From Bacillus sp. NP157 (GTDB lineage Bacteria > Pseudomonadota > Gammaproteobacteria > Xanthomonadales > Rhodanobacteraceae): a stretch of DNA of 64,000 nt. The translations under genes and the position numbers were made by a program. The stretch is from assembly GCA_018889975.1 (NCBI GenBank), contig CP076546.1, positions 3,720,001 through 3,784,000 of the forward strand, given 5' to 3'. This document shows, piece after piece, positions 25,679 through 34,032 of the stretch (positions are counted from its first letter, which is position 1; each line of letters begins with the position of its first letter). The notes beneath the pieces are model-generated. The model had not been told where the DNA came from. It saw nothing but the letters and a program-made list of their open reading frames with translations, and made no database searches.

Positions 25679-26383
25679 TTATTCGAGGCCGCCGTAATAG
25701 CCGCGGACGGTTTCCAGGAAGGTCTTCAGGTCGCGCCCGGGCACGTCCTCGAAGGTCTCGCCCGATTCGCGGCACGACTCGATCCGGTCGGGACGGAAGT
25801 TGCGGAAGGCCTCGCGGTGCCGGCACCAGGCCGTCAGCGTCCACGCGCCGCCCCAGAACGACAGGCACAAGGGTTCGACCTCGCGGGTGCTGGCGTTGCC
25901 CACCGCGTCGCGGTATTCGAGGCAGAGCACGCAACGGCGCAGCACGGCTTCGTGCAGGCGGTCGAGCAGGCGGGCGATGCGGCTCTGCTCCGGATCGCGC
26001 CAGATCGGCGCGAAGATCTTCGCCTGGGCGGCACGCTCGCGCAGCTCCGGCGGCAGCACGGCTTCGATCTTGATCAGGGCGGCCTGGGCCTGGCGCGCCA
26101 GCCGCTCGCCGGCGAACGCACGAACGAAGCGGGTACCCGCCACCAGGGCTTCGAGTTCGTCGGCGGAGAACATCAGCGGCGGGATGTCCGAGCCCTTGCG
26201 CAGCAGGTAACCGACGCCGGCCTCGCCTTCGATCGGCACGCCGGAGACCTGCAGGTCGGCGACGTCACGGTAGACCGTGCGTAGCGAGACCTCGAGCATG
26301 TCGGCGATCTGCCGTGCGGGCAGCGCCGTGCGTCGCCCGCGCAGGGCGTTGATGATGAGGAACAGGCGGTCGGCGCGGCGCAT
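25679..26383 (-). CDS. YafY-type HTH/WYL-domain transcriptional regulator
   Basis: A 234-residue regulator with an N-terminal HTH_11 (LPARQIADMLEVSLRTVYRDVADL), the interdomain helical region (about 65-130) and a C-terminal WYL domain (about 140-210, with LEYRDAVGN and LTAWCRHREAFRNFRPDRI). WYL domains bind nucleic-acid-type ligands in defence and stress regulators, but single-copy members of this kind often control a neighbouring metabolic gene. The gene 70 bases upstream encodes a glutathione transferase on the same strand; that is a candidate target (inference). Confidence 0.9.
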   Translation of the reverse strand: MRRADRLFLIINALRGRRTALPARQIADMLEVSLRTVYRDVADLQVSGVPIEGEAGVGYLLRKGSDIPPLMFSADELEALVAGTRFVRAFAGERLARQAQAALIKIEAVLPPELRERAAQAKIFAPIWRDPEQSRIARLLDRLHEAVLRRCVLCLEYRDAVGNASTREVEPLCLSFWGGAWTLTAWCRHREAFRNFRPDRIESCRESGETFEDVPGRDLKTFLETVRGYYGGLE

Positions 26384-26452
26384 GGGCCCATCATCGCTTT
26401 CCGCGCCATGCGCGGGAAGCGACGGAGGTCACGCGTGGGCACCGAACCACCC

Positions 26453-27091
26453 TCACGCCGCCACGCGCTGCTGGGCACGCGCCAGCGCGGCGTCCTGCTC
26501 GGCGGCACGGAGGATCGCCGGGCGCACCTTCAGCCGGCTGACATAGGCCTCGAACACCGGGCGCCTCTCGATCAGGCCGAACGACATCGTGTAATCCAGC
26601 GCGTTCGCCCAGAGGATGTCCGCGGCGGTGAAGCGATCGCCGAGCAACCACTCGCCACTGGCCAGCTGGGCTTCGACCAGGCCGAGCACGCTGGCGTAAT
26701 CGCCGTACGGACACGTGGTCGGGTTGGCCACCGCGTTCTTCATGTGGTGATCCATCACCGCGGGCTCGAAGCACGAGCCGTAGAACGCGAGCCAGCGCAG
26801 GTACGGCCCACGCAACGGGTCGCCCAGGCCGGGAGCGAGCCCGGCATCCGGGAACAGGTCGGCGAGGTAGGTGAACACCGCCGGCCGCTCGGTCACCAGC
26901 TGGCCGTGGTGCGACACCGCCGGGACCTTGCCCATGGGATTGATCTTCAGGTACGCCGGCTGGCGCTGTTCGCCGGCGACGAGGTTGACGATGTGCATGT
27001 CGTACTGCGCACCCAGCTCCTCCAGCAACATCAGCGTGCTGGTGGAACGGCTCTGCGGCCCATGGTGGAAAACGATGCGGCTCGAATTCAT
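26453..27091 (-). CDS. Glutathione S-transferase family protein
   Basis: A 212-residue GST: thioredoxin-like domain (residues 1-85) with SRSTSTLMLLEELGA (active-site Ser region), NPMGKVPAV (cis-Pro loop) and ERPAVFTYLADLFP, followed by an all-helical C-terminal domain with the N-capping box GDRFTAADILWANALD. It should conjugate glutathione to electrophiles or act on a specific metabolite. A strong purine-rich ribosome binding site (AGGGAGGGAAGG) precedes the start. Confidence 0.92.
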   Translation of the reverse strand: MNSSRIVFHHGPQSRSTSTLMLLEELGAQYDMHIVNLVAGEQRQPAYLKINPMGKVPAVSHHGQLVTERPAVFTYLADLFPDAGLAPGLGDPLRGPYLRWLAFYGSCFEPAVMDHHMKNAVANPTTCPYGDYASVLGLVEAQLASGEWLLGDRFTAADILWANALDYTMSFGLIERRPVFEAYVSRLKVRPAILRAAEQDAALARAQQRVAA

Positions 27092-27122
27092 TCCTTCCCT
27101 CCCTCAGGATGTCGTCGTGTGG

Positions 27123-27299
27123 TTACGTGTGCGCGGGCTTCCGGGCCAGGCCCTTCAGCCCGTGGCCCGTCTTGGTGCGCGCCTTCCTGCCCTTCGCGGG
27201 CACGCGGTCCGGCGCAAAGCGGTAATGCCCGTCCATCAACAGCCCGCGCTGGCCCAGCGGGGCATACAGCTCGGCGATCCGATCGAGTAAGCGATTCAT
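27123..27299 (-). CDS. Small basic hypothetical protein (58 aa)
   Basis: A 58-residue protein, MNRLLDRIAELYAPLGQ followed by a Gly/Arg/Lys-rich tail (PAKGRKARTKTGHGLKG), predicted pI high. No family recognised; the helical head and basic tail could bind nucleic acid. The start at 27299 is chosen because residues upstream in the same frame run through an obvious non-coding repeat (GTTGAGA units). It sits between the GST gene (31 bases) and the repeat region. Confidence 0.5.
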   Translation of the reverse strand: MNRLLDRIAELYAPLGQRGLLMDGHYRFAPDRVPAKGRKARTKTGHGLKGLARKPAHT

Positions 27300-27392
27300 G
27301 GCGCGACCCCTCCGGTGCTTCGGCAGGAAGACAGTCTGCGCGGGGGCTGCTGACAGCGTGGTGGCAGTAGGGGTAAGAGAGGAGCGTTGTGG

Positions 27393-27480
27393 GTTGAGAG
27401 TTGAGAGTTGAGAGTTGAGCGTTAGAGCGTGTGAGCCCCGGCGTTTCGCCCTGGCTCGTCCTCTCAACTCTGAACTCTGA
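27393..27480. repeat. 7-bp tandem repeat (GTTGAGA) with a diverged inverted counterpart
   Basis: 27393-27419 holds nearly four copies of GTTGAGA; 27459-27480 carries the opposite strand version (CCTCTCAACTCTGAACTCTG). Together they can form a hairpin with a 40-base loop. It lies in the 270-base gap before fbp, which otherwise shows no feature. Confidence 0.7.
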
Positions 27481-27569
27481 ACCCGAAACGCTCTTCACGC
27501 TCCCCAGCTACTGGCGTCGCGACGGCTTGGCCCCGACAATGCCCCATTCAGCGCCCGAGCCTCCCCCCA

Positions 27570-28592
27570 ATGAAACCGATTTCACTGATCCAGTTCCTGA
27601 TCGAAGAGAAGCGTGCCGGCCATGTGTATAGCGAGCTGAGCTTGCTGATCGAGGTGGTGGCGCGTGCTTGCAAGCGGATTTCGGTGGCTACCGGCAAGGG
27701 CGCCCTCGGTGGCGTGCTGGGTAACGCCGGGTCGGACAACGTGCAGGGCGAGGCGCAGAAGAAGCTGGACGTGATCTCCAACGAGATCCTGCTCGAGGCG
27801 AATGCGTGGGGTGGCCATCTCGCGGCCTGCGCGTCGGAGGAGATGGAAGATCCGCAGCCGATCCCCGATGCCTATCCGAAGGGTCACCACCTGCTGCTGT
27901 TCGATCCGCTGGATGGTTCGTCGAACATCGACGTGAACGTGTCGGTCGGCACGATCTTCTCCGTGCTGCGCTGCCCGGATGGCGTGACCGAGCCGACCAC
28001 CGAGGACTTCCTGCAGCCGGGTACGGCGCAGGTGGCGGCCGGCTACGTGGTCTACGGCCCGAGCACCGTGCTGGTGCTGACCTTTGGCCACGGCGTGCAC
28101 GAGTTCACCCTGGATCGCGAGCACGGCAGCTTCGTGCTGACCCGTCGCGGGATCACCATCCCGGCCGAAACGGGCGAATTTGCCATCAATATGTCCAACC
28201 AGCGCCATTGGGAAGCCCCGATGCAGCGCTATGTTGGCGAACTGCTGGCTGGCACCACCGGTCCGCGCGGTCGCGACTTCAACATGCGTTGGGTCGCGTC
28301 GATGGTGGCCGACGTGCACCGCATCCTTACCCGGGGCGGCGTGTTCTTCTATCCGCTGGACGCGAAGATCACCGCCAAGGGCGGCACCGGCAAGCTGCGC
28401 CTGATGTACGAAGCCAATCCGATGGCTTTCATCATCGAGCAGGCGGGCGGCGCGGCGACCACCGGACGCGAGTCGATCATGGACATCCAGCCGACCGGGC
28501 TGCACCAGCGCGTCCCGGTGTTCCTCGGCTCGAAGCACGAGATCGAGATTGCCACCCGTTACCACCTCGAAGCCGACCAGACCCGCGGCTAA
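27570..28592 (+). CDS. fbp: Fructose-1,6-bisphosphatase class I
   Basis: A 340-residue gluconeogenic enzyme hydrolysing fructose 1,6-bisphosphate to fructose 6-phosphate with Mg2+. The metal/phosphate motif [12 protein letters not shown] and the substrate-loop motif [14 protein letters not shown] are both intact, and GKLRLMYE precedes the latter as in classic class I enzymes. Length matches (330-340). It is the only clear central-carbon gene in the window. The patatin gene starts 23 bases downstream, so they may be co-transcribed. Confidence 0.96.
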   Translation: MKPISLIQFLIEEKRAGHVYSELSLLIEVVARACKRISVATGKGALGGVLGNAGSDNVQGEAQKKLDVISNEILLEANAWGGHLAACASEEMEDPQPIPDAYPKGHHLLLFDPLDGSSNIDVNVSVGTIFSVLRCPDGVTEPTTEDFLQPGTAQVAAGYVVYGPSTVLVLTFGHGVHEFTLDREHGSFVLTRRGITIPAETGEFAINMSNQRHWEAPMQRYVGELLAGTTGPRGRDFNMRWVASMVADVHRILTRGGVFFYPLDAKITAKGGTGKLRLMYEANPMAFIIEQAGGAATTGRESIMDIQPTGLHQRVPVFLGSKHEIEIATRYHLEADQTRG

Positions 28593-28614
28593 GCCCGCAC
28601 GAGACCCGAACGAC

Positions 28615-29547
28615 ATGATGTCCGCCCGCCTCCGCCCCCTGCTGCCGTTGTTGATGGCCACCCTGCTCGCCGGCTGCTTCGGCGGTGGCGGGACGACCAA
28701 GCCCGACCAGCGCCCGGACAACGCGGTGCCCGTGCTCGCCGCCAAGCCACGCATCGGCCTGGCGCTGGGCGGTGGCGCGGCGAAGGGCTTCGCGCATATC
28801 GGCGTGATCAAGATGCTGGAGGCCAGCGGCATCCATCCGGACGTGGTGTCGGGTACCAGCGCGGGTAGCGTGGTCGGCGCGCTCTACGCCAGCGGCATGG
28901 ACGCATTCCAGCTGCAGGAAACGGCCTTCTCGCTCGACGAGGGCCGTATCCGCGACGTCCGCTTCTTTTCCGGCGGCATGGTCCAGGGCCAGAAGCTGCA
29001 GGACTACGTCAACGAACTGGTGAAGCAGCAGCCGATCGAGAAGCTGCATACGCCGTTCGCCGCCGTGGCCACCGTGCTGGAAACCGGCGAGCGTGCCGTG
29101 TTCGTCAAGGGCAACACCGGCCAGGCGGTGCGCGCGTCGAGCAGCATCCCCGGCGTGTTCGAGCCGGTGGAGATCGCCGGCAAGCACTTCGTCGACGGTG
29201 GCGTGGTCAGCCCCGTGCCGGTGGATGCCGCGCGCCAGCTGGGCGCCGACATCGTCATCGCGGTGGACATCTCGGCGCGGCCGGACGGCAGCAACCCGGC
29301 CAACATGGTCGGCATCGTCGGCCAGTCGATCACCATCATGGGTCGCCGGCTGGCCGAGCAGGAGCTGGGCCGTGCGGACGTGGTGATCCGGCCGAAGGTG
29401 GGCCAGATCGGCCCGACCGATTTCGACCAGAAGAACATCGCGATCCTGGAAGGCGAGCGTGCCGCGCTGGCGGCGATCCCGGCCATCCGCGCGAAGCTTG
29501 CCGAGAAGGCCGCCGCGATGGGCAAGCCGCCGGTGCCGGCGAAGTAA
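28615..29547 (+). CDS. Patatin-like phospholipase lipoprotein (RssA-like)
   Basis: A 310-residue serine hydrolase with a lipoprotein signal (MMSARLRPLLPLLMATLLAGC). The patatin blocks are intact: oxyanion hole GGGAAKGFAHIG, nucleophile elbow GTSAGS and the catalytic Asp in DGGVVSP. It is probably anchored in a periplasmic membrane leaflet and acts as a lipid acyl hydrolase; RssA-type members have poorly known substrates. Two adjacent ATGs (28615 and 28618) serve as start. Follows fbp by 23 bases. Confidence 0.9.
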   Translation: MMSARLRPLLPLLMATLLAGCFGGGGTTKPDQRPDNAVPVLAAKPRIGLALGGGAAKGFAHIGVIKMLEASGIHPDVVSGTSAGSVVGALYASGMDAFQLQETAFSLDEGRIRDVRFFSGGMVQGQKLQDYVNELVKQQPIEKLHTPFAAVATVLETGERAVFVKGNTGQAVRASSSIPGVFEPVEIAGKHFVDGGVVSPVPVDAARQLGADIVIAVDISARPDGSNPANMVGIVGQSITIMGRRLAEQELGRADVVIRPKVGQIGPTDFDQKNIAILEGERAALAAIPAIRAKLAEKAAAMGKPPVPAK

Positions 29548-29563
29548 GCCGGCGGGACGCCGC

Positions 29564-30148
29564 TTAGCCGGCGTCGATCAGGGCCAGGGCGGACTGCCGG
29601 CCCACGGCCAGCATCTCATCCGAGGTGGCCTCGTCGGCCACCGCTCGCGATAGCGCCATCGAACCGACCATGGAGGCCAGCACGGCCGTGGCCAGCTGGC
29701 GCCGGCGCTTGCCGCGCACCGAGGCGGGCAGCGTGGAGGCGATCAGGTCGACCAGCCCTTCCATGCCTTCGGTGAACACCGCGCGGGTTTCTTCCGGGCG
29801 GCGTGCCAGTTCACCGGCCAGCGAAGCGGCGACACAACCGCTGGCCGGATTGTCGCGGTGGTCGGCGGAGAGGTAGGCGTTGACCAGCGAGCGATAGCCG
29901 TCGCCGCGTGATCCGGCCACGCGCTCGGCCATGCGCTGGGTGGCCGCGGCAGCGCCGCTGGCGACGCATTCGCGGACCAGGTCTTCCTTCGAGGGGAAGT
30001 GGTTGTAGAAGCCGCCCTGGGTCAGGCCGACGTCGCCCATCAGGCTGACCACGCCCACCGCATCGATGCCGTCCGAACGAAACCGCTCCGACGCCGCTTC
30101 GACGATGCGCTGACGTGTCAGCTCCTTGTGACCCTTCTCGTACCGCAT
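29564..30148 (-). CDS. TetR-family transcriptional regulator
   Basis: A 194-residue TetR/AcrR regulator. The HTH is TRQRIVEAASERFRSDGIDA... with SLMGDVGLTQGGFYNHFPSK as recognition region, matching the YhhW/NemR-like subgroup with a GGFYNHF core. The C-terminal ligand domain is the short TetR_C type with PASGCVAASLAGELA. It is convergent with the patatin gene and has no divergent partner here, so its target is unknown; oxidised/electrophilic ligands are usual for this subgroup (family knowledge). Confidence 0.9.
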   Translation of the reverse strand: MRYEKGHKELTRQRIVEAASERFRSDGIDAVGVVSLMGDVGLTQGGFYNHFPSKEDLVRECVASGAAAATQRMAERVAGSRGDGYRSLVNAYLSADHRDNPASGCVAASLAGELARRPEETRAVFTEGMEGLVDLIASTLPASVRGKRRRQLATAVLASMVGSMALSRAVADEATSDEMLAVGRQSALALIDAG

Positions 30149-30240
30149 GCCCGTGGCCCTGTCGCGAGTGCTTGCCCCACCCTGCGGGGATTGTAACTAA
30201 TCCTTGCGTGTTGAAATGTCTTTGCGACGGCGTCGCCCCC

Positions 30241-30263
30241 TGTAGGAGCGCGCCCGCGCGCGA
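30241..30263 (+). repeat. REP element
   Basis: TGTAGGAGCGCGCCCGCGCG..., the C-variant of the repeat, located between the TetR start and the end of the GH43 gene. It faces the reverse copy at 31379-31401 with the whole GH43 gene in between. Confidence 0.85.
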
Positions 30264-30296
30264 TCGGGGGTACCAGGCATCCCCCGCCGGTAGCGA

Positions 30297-31283
30297 CTAA
30301 CGAAGGGTCTTGGGCGTGACGCCTTCGAAGGTCATCTTCACCGGCAGGATCTTGCCGTCCTTGTCGAACTCGAGCTTGTCGATGCAGGTGACGCGGTCGT
30401 TGCCCTTGTCGTCGCCGAGCGGGTGGCGGTGGTAGACGATGTACCAGCTGTCGTCTTTGGCAACGTGGAAGACCGAGTTGTGCCCGGCGCCCGTGGCGAT
30501 CTTCGGATCGGTCTTCAGGATGGTGCCGATGCGCTTGAACGGGCCCATCGGCGAATCACCGATGGCATAGGCGACCGAGTAATCCGGGCCGGTCCAGCCG
30601 CCTTCGGACCACATGAAATAGTACTTGCCGTTGCGCTTGAACATCAGCGGGCCTTCGACGTACTTCTCCGGGGTGATTTCCTTGTACACCGTGCCGTCGG
30701 CCATCGGCTCGACGCCGGTGAAGTCACTCTTCAGCTTGACGATGTTGGCGTGCTTCCAGCCACCGTAGATCATGTACCAGGTGCCGTCTTCGTCGTGGAA
30801 GGCGAACTGGTCGATCGGCTGGGCACCGTTGTGGAACGCGCCGATCAGCGGCTTGCCGAGCAGGTCCTTGTACGGGCCGTCGGGCTTGTCGGCCACGGCG
30901 ACGCCGATGCCGCCCAGTTCCTTGTCGCTCTGGATGTCGTTGGCGCCGAAGAAGAAGTAGTACTTGCCGTTGTTCTTCACCACCGAGGGGGCCCACAGCG
31001 CCTTCTTCGCCCAGGGGATGTCGGCCATCGCCAGCACGTTGGGGTGCTTCGTCCAGTGCACGAGGTCCGGCGAGGAGAACGCATCGAAGCCGGTCTGCTT
31101 GGCGTATTCCAGCGAGGTGGTCGGGTAGATCCAGTAGGTATCGTCGAAGATCGCGGCTTCCGGGTCGGCATACCAGCCCGGGAACACGGGGTTACCCGAA
31201 TGCCCCGGCGGCGGCGCGGCCAGCGCCGCGGTGGAAGCGAGCGCGCCGAGTAGCGCGAAGGCGAGCGTCTTGCGAATCCCCAT
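30297..31283 (-). CDS. Secreted glycoside hydrolase family 43 enzyme
   Basis: A 328-residue protein with a signal peptide (MGIRKTLAFALLGALASTAALA). The five-bladed propeller pattern of GH43 is apparent: NPVFPGWYADPEAAIFDDTYW (general base Asp in YADP), the middle blade WYMIYGGWK and the Glu of VEGPLMFKRNGKYYF, typical acid position. Likely activity is on arabinan, xylan or beta-galactan side chains of plant cell walls, consistent with a plant- or soil-associated host. The start at 31283 has GGGAG 8 bases upstream; the open frame beyond runs into intergenic sequence. Confidence 0.9.
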   Translation of the reverse strand: MGIRKTLAFALLGALASTAALAAPPPGHSGNPVFPGWYADPEAAIFDDTYWIYPTTSLEYAKQTGFDAFSSPDLVHWTKHPNVLAMADIPWAKKALWAPSVVKNNGKYYFFFGANDIQSDKELGGIGVAVADKPDGPYKDLLGKPLIGAFHNGAQPIDQFAFHDEDGTWYMIYGGWKHANIVKLKSDFTGVEPMADGTVYKEITPEKYVEGPLMFKRNGKYYFMWSEGGWTGPDYSVAYAIGDSPMGPFKRIGTILKTDPKIATGAGHNSVFHVAKDDSWYIVYHRHPLGDDKGNDRVTCIDKLEFDKDGKILPVKMTFEGVTPKTLR

Positions 31284-31378
31284 GCCGATCTCCCGTTCGT
31301 TCAGGCAAACCTCGATCGTAACGCATGGGGAAACGTTGCGCGTTGGCGTGTGATGGTTGATCGGCGCGATCCGGGCCA

Positions 31379-31401
31379 TCGCGCGCAGGCGCGCTCCTAC
31401 A
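31379..31401 (-). repeat. REP element
   Basis: Reverse-oriented copy (TCGCGCGCAGGCGCGCTCC...) between the GH43 promoter region and the TonB-receptor stop. Confidence 0.85.
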
Positions 31402-31441
31402 GGGGCGTGGTGGAACCGTTCGCGCGAACGCGGTCCGGTGG

Positions 31442-33556
31442 TCAGAAGCGGTAGGTGGCGCTGCCGACGACGCTGCGGCGGGGGCCGTAGAAGCAGTCGC
31501 CGCGGGCGAGGCAGCTGGCGTTGTAGGCCTGGTCGGTGAGGTTGGCCACGTTGAGGGCGAAGCGCCACGGGCCCTGGTTCCAGCCGACCATGGCGTCGAC
31601 GAGGGTTTTCCGCGGCACGTCCAGCGTGCCGGTCTCGTCGTGGTTCACCCCGATGTAGCGCACGCCGGCGCCGAAGCTCAGCCCGTCGCCGTCCGCATCG
31701 TTGACGTGATACACGGCCCACGCCGAGGCCTGGTTCTCCGGCAGGCCGGCGACCAGCGAACCGTCGCTCGGGCGCGCCCGGGTCCATGTATAGGTACCGA
31801 TCACGTCGACGTGGTTACCGACCCGGGTCGAGGCCTCGAGCTCCACGCCGCGGGTACGTGCCCGGCCCGCCTGGATCTGGTTCAACGGATTGGACGGATC
31901 CGGGGCGAGGCGGTTTTCCTCGCGCAGGTCGTAGTACGTCGCCGTGACCATGGTCGGGCTGCCGTTCGGCTGATACTTCACGCCAGCCTCGTACTGCTTG
32001 CCGCGCAGCGGTTCATAAGGTCGGTTGTAGAAGTCCAGGCTATCCAGCGGCTGGAACGATTCGGTATAGCTCACGTATGGCACGAAGCCGCTGTCGAAGC
32101 GATACATCACGCCATAGCGTGCGGTCGTCGCATTGTCCACGGAGCGGTCGTCGCCCGTGGTGAGCGTGGCGCGGTCATGGCGGAAGCCGACCGTACCCAC
32201 CCAGTGCTCGCCCCAGTTGACCTGGTCCTGCACATAGGCGCCGACCTGGCGCGTCGTGCTGCTGGCGATCGGTGCAATCGCCGGTGGGACGAAGCCATTG
32301 CCGTACACGGGTGCGTAGAGGTCGAACGGCGTCGCGTCGTAACCATTGCCCTGGCGGCTATCGGTGCGCGAGCGCGCGATGTCCAGCCCGATCAGCACGC
32401 GGTGCTGCATCCCGGCGAGGTCGAAGTCGGCTTCCGCATGGCTGTCGGTGACCAGCCGCTTGTGCCGGTCCTGCGATACGTAGCTGTAGCGGGCCACCGT
32501 GCGTGCGTCGTCGTCGAGGAAGGGATACGACGGCTGCGAGTACACGTCGGGATACAGCGTGCGGTAATCGACGTCGTCGTGCGAGTAACGCATGTTGACG
32601 TCGAACTTCCAGGTGTCGTTGAAGCGGTGTTCGAAGAAGGAACTGACCGAGCGCTGCTGCGTGTCGTACCGGTCGAATCCCGGTTCACTGACGAAACGGT
32701 GCGTGGGGATACGACCGTTCGGATTCGGCAGCAGGGTGCCTTCGTGCGGCAAGAAGTTCAGCGACGATCCGTTGTGGTCGAACTGCAGGTTGGCCAGCAG
32801 CGTCCAGCGCGTGTCGTTGTCGGGTGCCCAGGTGATCGACGGCGCGATGCCCTTGCGATCGTCGGCCACGTGGTCGATCTGCGAGTCCGCGTCCCGGTAC
32901 ACGCCGACCAGGCGATACGCCCAGTGGCCGGCCTGGTCGAGGGGCCCGGTGAAGTCGAAGGCAACCTGCTTGCGCGCGTTGTTGCCGACCTGCAGCTGCA
33001 CCTCGTGCGACGCGTCGAATTGCGGGCGTTTCGAGGCCAGCGCGATCAGGCCACCCGTGGTGCCCTGGCCGTAGAGCACCGAGGACGGACCGCGGACGAT
33101 CTCGAGGTGATCGAGGAAATACGGCTCGGTGCGCGCGTAGCTGTAGCCCATGCTCTGGCGCAGGCCGTCGAGGTACTGCACGAACGAGGTGCCGCGCAGG
33201 AACGCGTCGTCGCCGCGGCTGTCGACGCCGTAGGCATCGGCGCGCACGCCGGCGGAATAGCGCAGCGCGTCCTGCACCGTGAGCACGCCCTGGTCGAGCA
33301 TCTGGGTGTTGGAGATGACCGAGATCGCCTGCGGCGTTTCGATGATCGGCGTGTCGGTCTTGGTCGCCGACGAGGCGTCGGCACGGGCGTAGCCCTTCTC
33401 CAGCGCGGTGCCCTGCACGGACACGGCGTCCAGTTGCACGGCCTTGTCGCGCTTCGTCCGCGCCTGGTCCGCGTCGGTGTCGTCGCTGGCCATGGCAAAC
33501 GTGGGCAAAAGGGCGCCAGCCACCAGCATGGGCAGCAGTTTCTTCTTCGAAATCAT
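31442..33556 (-). CDS. TonB-dependent siderophore receptor
   Basis: A 704-residue outer-membrane receptor with signal peptide (MISKKKLLPMLVAGALLPTFAMA). The plug domain follows (TDTPIIETPQAISVISNTQM, the siderophore-receptor plug signature, then VRGPSSVLYGQGTTGG), then a 22-strand barrel ending in a terminal Phe (SATYRF). It takes up a ferric siderophore using TonB energy. The start at 33556 gives the signal peptide; the frame runs upstream across the divergent operon without meaning. A Fur box lies in the shared upstream region. Confidence 0.94.
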   Translation of the reverse strand: MISKKKLLPMLVAGALLPTFAMASDDTDADQARTKRDKAVQLDAVSVQGTALEKGYARADASSATKTDTPIIETPQAISVISNTQMLDQGVLTVQDALRYSAGVRADAYGVDSRGDDAFLRGTSFVQYLDGLRQSMGYSYARTEPYFLDHLEIVRGPSSVLYGQGTTGGLIALASKRPQFDASHEVQLQVGNNARKQVAFDFTGPLDQAGHWAYRLVGVYRDADSQIDHVADDRKGIAPSITWAPDNDTRWTLLANLQFDHNGSSLNFLPHEGTLLPNPNGRIPTHRFVSEPGFDRYDTQQRSVSSFFEHRFNDTWKFDVNMRYSHDDVDYRTLYPDVYSQPSYPFLDDDARTVARYSYVSQDRHKRLVTDSHAEADFDLAGMQHRVLIGLDIARSRTDSRQGNGYDATPFDLYAPVYGNGFVPPAIAPIASSTTRQVGAYVQDQVNWGEHWVGTVGFRHDRATLTTGDDRSVDNATTARYGVMYRFDSGFVPYVSYTESFQPLDSLDFYNRPYEPLRGKQYEAGVKYQPNGSPTMVTATYYDLREENRLAPDPSNPLNQIQAGRARTRGVELEASTRVGNHVDVIGTYTWTRARPSDGSLVAGLPENQASAWAVYHVNDADGDGLSFGAGVRYIGVNHDETGTLDVPRKTLVDAMVGWNQGPWRFALNVANLTDQAYNASCLARGDCFYGPRRSVVGSATYRF

Positions 33557-33603
33557 CGGTTTTTCCTGCGCTGGCCGAGTGCCGGTGGGGTGGTCGGCTC
33601 GTA

Positions 33604-33626
33604 TTTGCGAATGAATCTCATTAATA
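33604..33626. promoter_or_regulatory. Fur box between the TonB receptor and the PepSY operon
   Basis: The stretch AATGAATCTCATT (33610-33622) is a perfect 5-3-5 dyad within AT-rich flanks (AATATAATG follows), matching the Fur consensus of overlapping GATAAT-type hexamers. It sits 48 bases before the receptor start and 90 before the divergent operon, so iron repression of both is expected. Confidence 0.7.
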
Positions 33627-33714
33627 TAATGGCCGATACGCCGCGATCGCACAATATTGCGAAGGGCTCCATCCGGCAGTGCCGCGCGGCCACCGCCTTC
33701 GTTCGAGAACCGCC

Positions 33715-34032
33715 ATGTCCCGTTCCACCTCCGCTTGCGACGCGCCGTCGCGCCTTGCCACCGCCTTCGATGTCGCGTCACGCACCCTGCTCGCGGCCCT
33801 CGGCGGCTACGTCGCGTCCGCGCTGACCGACGCCGCGCTGGCGCGCTGGTTGCCGATGGCGCGGGTCGACGCCGTGACGACCGGCATGCTCGCGTCGTTC
33901 GCCGTCTTCGCGCTGGTCGCGACCTGCGCCTTCGCCACGGCGCGCGCTGGCCGCGCATGGTTCTGGACCAGCGTCTATTGCGTGCCGCTGGGCCTCGCCC
34001 TGTACCTGTCGCTGCACGGTGGCGCGGCATGA
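33715..34032 (+). CDS. DUF3649 small membrane protein of an iron-uptake operon
   Basis: A 105-residue protein with three hydrophobic segments (about residues 15-40, 48-70, 80-100), the layout of DUF3649, a family found before PepSY-TM genes next to siderophore receptors. The start at 33715 is chosen because residues before it are unrelated to the family. Its stop overlaps the PepSY gene start by 4 bases. Probably an inner-membrane accessory to iron reduction or siderophore processing; mechanism unknown. Confidence 0.8.
   Translation: MSRSTSACDAPSRLATAFDVASRTLLAALGGYVASALTDAALARWLPMARVDAVTTGMLASFAVFALVATCAFATARAGRAWFWTSVYCVPLGLALYLSLHGGAA

Noticed and set aside
27421-27569. Coding frame through the repeat before fbp
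   Set aside because: The translated repeat (LNSQLSTLN) has no family resemblance and the frame is open only by chance.
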